Both the position numbers and the translations under genes were made by a program. This document shows positions 24,348 to 27,865 of a DNA stretch of 27,865 bases, piece after piece. Source of the stretch: Clostridiales bacterium (GTDB lineage Bacteria; Bacillota; Clostridia; Oscillospirales; Oscillospiraceae); NCBI GenBank assembly GCA_018374635.1, contig JAHAEW010000041.1:1-27865 (forward strand), given 5' to 3'. A model generated the notes under the pieces. The model did no database searches. It was not told where the DNA came from and was given only the letters and a program-made list of their open reading frames with translations. The number at the start of each line of letters is the position of its first letter. The stretch's first letter is position 1.

Positions 24348-25355
24348 ATGCTGCACCGACGAATCGCCTATGGGGCCGCCCTGCTGCTGGCGCTGCTGCT
24401 CCTGCTGTGCTCCACCGGGTATGCCGCGCTCTTCCTCTTGTTCCTTCTTCTGGTCCTTCCCCTGCTCTCTCTGGTCCTGAGCCTGCCCGCTGTCCTGGGC
24501 AGCGTCCTCTCCCTGACCCACACGCCAACCTCCCCCATCCGCGGCGGGGAGAGCAGCTGGACCCTCTCCTGTTCCAGCCGCTCTCCGTTCCCGCTGACCC
24601 GCTTCCGGGCCCGCGTCGTGCTGGAGAGCCCCTTCTCCGCCCAGCGCATGGTCCGGCGTGTGGACATCCGGGAGGGGGAGCGGGTCTGGACACAGGGCGT
24701 CCCCACGGAACACTGCGGCGCCTGGACCTGCACGGTACACCGCCCCCGCCTGTGTGATTTTTTGGGTCTTTTCTCCCTTCCCCTCCCCGCGCCGAAACCG
24801 GATACCCTGTATGTGTTCCCCACGCCCAGAGAGGCCGGTCCGGTCCCCCAGCTCACCTGGGAGGGCGGACAATCCGTCCAGTGGAAGGTCCGTCCCGGCG
24901 GCGGGAATACCGAGGACTATGACCTGCGGGAATACCGTCCCGGGGATCCCATGCGCCTGGTCCACTGGAAGCTCTCCTCCAAGCGGGAGGAGCTGGTGGT
25001 CAAGGAGATGCTGGAGCCCTGCCGGCCCACGCTGCTGCTCACCTTTGACCACTTCGGCACGCCGGAGGAACTAGACGCCGTCCTGGAACGCCTGCTGGCG
25101 ATCTCCCGCCTGCTGCTCTCGCAAAACACCCCACACATCATCCAGTGGGCCCATCCGGTGAGCGGCGCGGTGGAGCGCTGCCCGGTCGCCGATGCCGCCG
25201 CCCTCACGGAGGCCCTCCAGCGCATCCTGTGTCAGCCCGCCCCCCTCCAGGGGCGCTCTATTCTGGACACTGCGGCCCCGCACCCCGCCGGGGACGGGAC
25301 TCCCCGCCGCCTCCATGTGACCCCGGCTCTCTGGCAGGAAGGGGGATGGCCATGA
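24348..25355 (+). CDS. DUF58 membrane-anchored protein
   Basis: This 335-residue protein has two adjacent N-terminal membrane helices (about 7-25 and 28-50). A beta-rich region follows, and then the DUF58 signature DLREYRPGDPMRLVHWKLSS (about 198-217), followed by a von Willebrand A-like end (TLLLTFDHFG, about 238-247). The family is the usual partner of MoxR ATPases and may bind metal or present clients. Its stop codon overlaps the start of the transglutaminase gene, so the three proteins are made together. No enzymatic residues are evident. Confidence 0.92.
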   Translation: MLHRRIAYGAALLLALLLLLCSTGYAALFLLFLLLVLPLLSLVLSLPAVLGSVLSLTHTPTSPIRGGESSWTLSCSSRSPFPLTRFRARVVLESPFSAQRMVRRVDIREGERVWTQGVPTEHCGAWTCTVHRPRLCDFLGLFSLPLPAPKPDTLYVFPTPREAGPVPQLTWEGGQSVQWKVRPGGGNTEDYDLREYRPGDPMRLVHWKLSSKREELVVKEMLEPCRPTLLLTFDHFGTPEELDAVLERLLAISRLLLSQNTPHIIQWAHPVSGAVERCPVADAAALTEALQRILCQPAPLQGRSILDTAAPHPAGDGTPRRLHVTPALWQEGGWP

Positions 25356-27646
25356 CCCGTTCTCCCGCTGCCCGTCCCTCCGTCCTGCGCCTGCTCTCGG
25401 ACGCACTGCTGCTGGGTCTGCTCCTGTGGGCGCCGGCGGGCTGGTTCTGCACCGCCTTTGCCCTGCCGGTGGACCCATGGCTCCTGTACGGGGGCCTTAC
25501 CCTGCTGACGTTGCTCTCTCTCACAATGTTTTCCCTCCCCCTGCGGTTTGGGATGCCCCTTTTATTTCTCTCTTCCCTGCTCTGGGGACAGCTGGTCTGG
25601 CGGACCTGGGAGGACCTCTTTGCCGGACAGGCCGCCATCCAGTGCGCCGTGGTCAATGCCTATTCCGAGCGCTTCCCCGGTCTGTCCCGCCTGGTGCCGG
25701 TGATGGAGCGCACACCCGCCCAGTGGAGCTGGGCGGTGACGCTCACCGTTCTGGCTGCCGCGGCCGTCTATTCCGTCTTGCTGGGCCTGCTGGTGGTACG
25801 CCTCCGCGCCTGCTGGGCCGGCGGACTGGCAGTTCTGGTCCCGGTGATCCCCACCCTTCCACTGGGTGCCCCTCCCGTTTTGTGGCTGGTGCTTTTGCTG
25901 ACCGGCTGGGGCGGACTGCTCCTCACCGCACGCAGCGCCCGGGAAGACCCCCGGGGCGCGGCCCGCCTCACGCTGGCCGCTCTTCCTCTGGTGGGAATAA
26001 CCATGGGCCTTCTGACCCTGGCGGTCCCGGCGGCGGGCTATCGGCCCCCTGCCTGGGTGACCCACAGCCGGGACACGCTTTTTCAGACACTGGGGGACTT
26101 GAGCCTCTCCCTCAACTGGTCCGGCCCCTTTGGAGGCTCTCTGTTCTCTTCCGCCGGGTCCACCCCCACGGTGGATCTCTCTGCCGCCGGGACCCAGCGC
26201 TACGACGGCCATACCGTCCTGCGCATCCGCACCGACTATACCGGGAAACTCTACCTGCGCGGATACAGCGCCGCCCTCTATCAGGATAACCGCTGGACGC
26301 CCCTGGAGGAGGACGCCTATGACGCCCTCCTCGCGGACGGATGTGTGGTGGACTCCACCGGGACCTCCTCGGGACTCAACCCCCTCAATTTCCCCGCCCG
26401 GACAGATCCCACTCTCCCCTATTATGCCTTTGAAGTGGAGCAGGTATCCGCGCCCGGCGGCTGTGTCTATTTCCCCTATCAGGTCCTCTCCCGGCCGGAA
26501 GAACTGCGGGGGGCCTCGTTTCAGGACGATTCCGGCATGGTCCGGGACCGTTTTGTAGGGACGCACACGGTCTATTTCCGCCCCGGTCTTCTGGAACCGG
26601 ACGCCGCTCCCCCGCTGGAGTGGCAGGACGCCCTCGTCGAGCAGGAGTACCAGAAATTTGTCCAGCAGCATTACCTCCAGGTGCCCGACGACCTCTTATC
26701 TGACCTCTTGCCCCATATCTATACGCTCTCGGACCGGCTCTTTCAGGCACAGACGTCCTCCTCCCGCTACGGATCTTACTCTGCTTACGACCCGGCCCGC
26801 TCCCCGCAGGTGGCGGCCGAACTGGTGGCGGAATACCTGGATGAGCTGGCCGAATACGACCTCAGCACCCCGCCTGTCCCGGACCGCGAGGATTTTACCC
26901 TCTATTTCCTCAACGAGAGCCATCGGGGGTACTGTATGCACTTCGCCTCCGCCGGGACCCTTCTGCTGCGCTCCCTGGGCGTTCCGGCCCGGTATGTGAG
27001 CGGCTATGTGACCTACGCCCAGACCCCCGGCTCCCACACTGTGCCCGACCGCGCCGCCCACGCCTGGGTGGAGGTCTATCTCTCCGGCTACGGCTGGTAT
27101 CCGGTGGAGATGACTCCCGGCTATCAGGGCGACGCCCTCCCCTGGAGTCCGGGTGAGAACGGAGAGCCGGCCGCCACGCCCAGCGCGGCGCCTGAGCCCA
27201 CGCCCACGCCCAAACCCAGCGCCGCGCCGGTACAGACCCCCCAGCCCACCTTCTCCGCTCCGCCCGCGCAGACGCACTCGGATGGCGGGGCCCAGCCTCT
27301 TCCCGGATGGCTGCTCCCGGTGGGAATCCTTCTGGCGGCGTGCTTCCTCCCCATCCTGATCCGCTATGTCACGGGAACCCTCCGGCGGCGCAGGCTTCGG
27401 CAGGAGGACCCGCACCGGGCCATGGTATCCATCTACCGCTATGCCCGCAGACTCTCCCGCCACGGCGGGACGCCGCCCCCCCTGGTGGAGGAACTGGCCC
27501 AGAAGGCGGCCTTCAGCCGGGAAGGGGTGACCTCGGAGGAGTGCCGGCAGGCCCGGAAGGCGGCATGCGCTGAAGCGGAGCGGCTCTACCGCTCCCTCCC
27601 CTGGTGGAGACGGCTGCTGCTGCGCTGGTTCTGGTTCCTATGGTGA
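25346..27646 (+). CDS. Membrane transglutaminase-like protease family protein
   Basis: This is a 766-residue protein. The N-terminal 220 residues hold about six membrane helices. A long extracellular region follows, with a transglutaminase core: Cys530 in RGYCMHFASAGTLLLRSLG, His572 in AHAWVEVYLSGYGWYP, and Glu588 in PVEMTPGY where many relatives have Asp. After it come a Pro/Thr/Ala-rich linker (about 610-650), one more membrane helix and a basic cytosolic tail that resembles a DUF4129-like end. This is the TgpA-type layout, known as the third partner of moxR-DUF58. It probably acts on proteins or peptides at the outer face of the membrane. ATG at 25346 or 25352 are both possible; both overlap the DUF58 end. 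Confidence 0.9.
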   Translation: MAMTRSPAARPSVLRLLSDALLLGLLLWAPAGWFCTAFALPVDPWLLYGGLTLLTLLSLTMFSLPLRFGMPLLFLSSLLWGQLVWRTWEDLFAGQAAIQCAVVNAYSERFPGLSRLVPVMERTPAQWSWAVTLTVLAAAAVYSVLLGLLVVRLRACWAGGLAVLVPVIPTLPLGAPPVLWLVLLLTGWGGLLLTARSAREDPRGAARLTLAALPLVGITMGLLTLAVPAAGYRPPAWVTHSRDTLFQTLGDLSLSLNWSGPFGGSLFSSAGSTPTVDLSAAGTQRYDGHTVLRIRTDYTGKLYLRGYSAALYQDNRWTPLEEDAYDALLADGCVVDSTGTSSGLNPLNFPARTDPTLPYYAFEVEQVSAPGGCVYFPYQVLSRPEELRGASFQDDSGMVRDRFVGTHTVYFRPGLLEPDAAPPLEWQDALVEQEYQKFVQQHYLQVPDDLLSDLLPHIYTLSDRLFQAQTSSSRYGSYSAYDPARSPQVAAELVAEYLDELAEYDLSTPPVPDREDFTLYFLNESHRGYCMHFASAGTLLLRSLGVPARYVSGYVTYAQTPGSHTVPDRAAHAWVEVYLSGYGWYPVEMTPGYQGDALPWSPGENGEPAATPSAAPEPTPTPKPSAAPVQTPQPTFSAPPAQTHSDGGAQPLPGWLLPVGILLAACFLPILIRYVTGTLRRRRLRQEDPHRAMVSIYRYARRLSRHGGTPPPLVEELAQKAAFSREGVTSEECRQARKAACAEAERLYRSLPWWRRLLLRWFWFLW

Positions 27647-27865
27647 CGAGCCGCTTTTCCACCGCTTCACCCATTTATGTGCGAAACCGCCGGGCGCAGA
27701 CGGCGGAAGAGGGTCAAATCGTGTTTTCCGGCGGCGTGTACGCCGGAAAACACACTTCCCGGGCCGCAAGTGTGCGAGCGAAAGCGAGTGCGCGCAGCGG
27801 CCTGCATCCCCTCGAAAAAATGCCTGCATTTTTGAGAAGCGTGTCGAAGTTTTTCGACACGCTGA
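27647..27865. repeat. Palindrome-packed dispersed repeat at the window edge
   Basis: This non-coding stretch holds successive perfect inverted repeats. They are 27721-27733 with 27741-27753 (13 bp, GTGTTTTCCGGCG), AAAAATG with CATTTTT near 27805-27835, and 27838-27848 with 27853-27863 (11 bp, AGCGTGTCGAA). A 31-base segment, 27695-27725, occurs in inverted orientation as the first 31 bases of the window. One Arg-rich minus-strand frame crosses it but looks spurious. The density of hairpins and the second copy suggest a REP-like or MITE-like family; the window may be a contig broken at its copies. Confidence 0.7.

Noticed and set aside
23130..25052. 640-codon minus-strand open frame opposite moxR and DUF58
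   Set aside because: It spans two real genes and a divergent promoter region, has no family motifs, and its composition is that of a shadow frame.
27638..27829. 63-codon Arg-rich minus-strand frame at the right edge
   Set aside because: It overlaps the palindromic repeat and the end of the transglutaminase gene. It is most likely a spurious frame often created by such repeats.

Overview
The window is GC-rich bacterial DNA (roughly 60% by eye) with Firmicutes-type signals: strong GGAGG ribosome sites, sigma-A promoters that are often extended -10 (TGn), and intrinsic terminators. The gene content (nusA-infB cluster, butyrate-type CoA-transferase behind a clostridial Rex-like operator, DUF1576 membrane protein, moxR/DUF58/transglutaminase trio) points to a strictly anaerobic clostridium, most likely a gut Oscillospiraceae member of the Flavonifractor/Lawsonibacter/Intestinimonas kind. 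The genus is inference. No tRNA, rRNA, CRISPR array, transposase or integrase gene was seen.

Layout. (1) 1-2364: a repeat fragment, a terminator of an upstream gene, then an EF-G-like GTPase with its own promoter. (2) 2365-3426: a gene-poor stretch with palindromes and one small AT-richer gene (DUF4274-like), ending in a terminator that works for both convergent units. (3) 3427-11655, minus strand: a seven-gene operon, transcribed as solute-binding lipoprotein, [internal terminator], radical SAM enzyme 2, two sugar-type ABC permeases, a single-subunit molybdopterin (bis-MGD) oxidoreductase, radical SAM enzyme 1 and an aldo/keto reductase. (4) 12012-13355, plus strand: a divergent butyryl-CoA:acetate-type CoA-transferase with a Rex-like operator just after its promoter. 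(5) 13434-23037, minus strand: rimP-nusA-ylxR-ylxQ-infB-rbfA-nrnA-truB-ribF-DUF1576, the conserved transcription/translation-factor operon, with a promoter and an attenuator-like leader. (6) 23406-27646, plus strand: moxR-like AAA+ ATPase, DUF58 protein and membrane transglutaminase. (7) 27647-27865: a palindrome-packed non-coding repeat whose first part matches the first 31 bases of the window in inverted orientation, so both edges lie in copies of one dispersed repeat.

The best candidate for an undescribed system is region 3. An importer without its own ATPase brings in an organic, probably sugar-like, substrate. Two closely related radical SAM enzymes, a tungsten/molybdenum enzyme and an NAD(P)H-dependent reductase are encoded in the same transcript. 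Radical chemistry plus Mo/W chemistry on an imported small molecule is unusual, and I do not recognise a characterised pathway with this gene set. The substrate cannot be read from the sequence.
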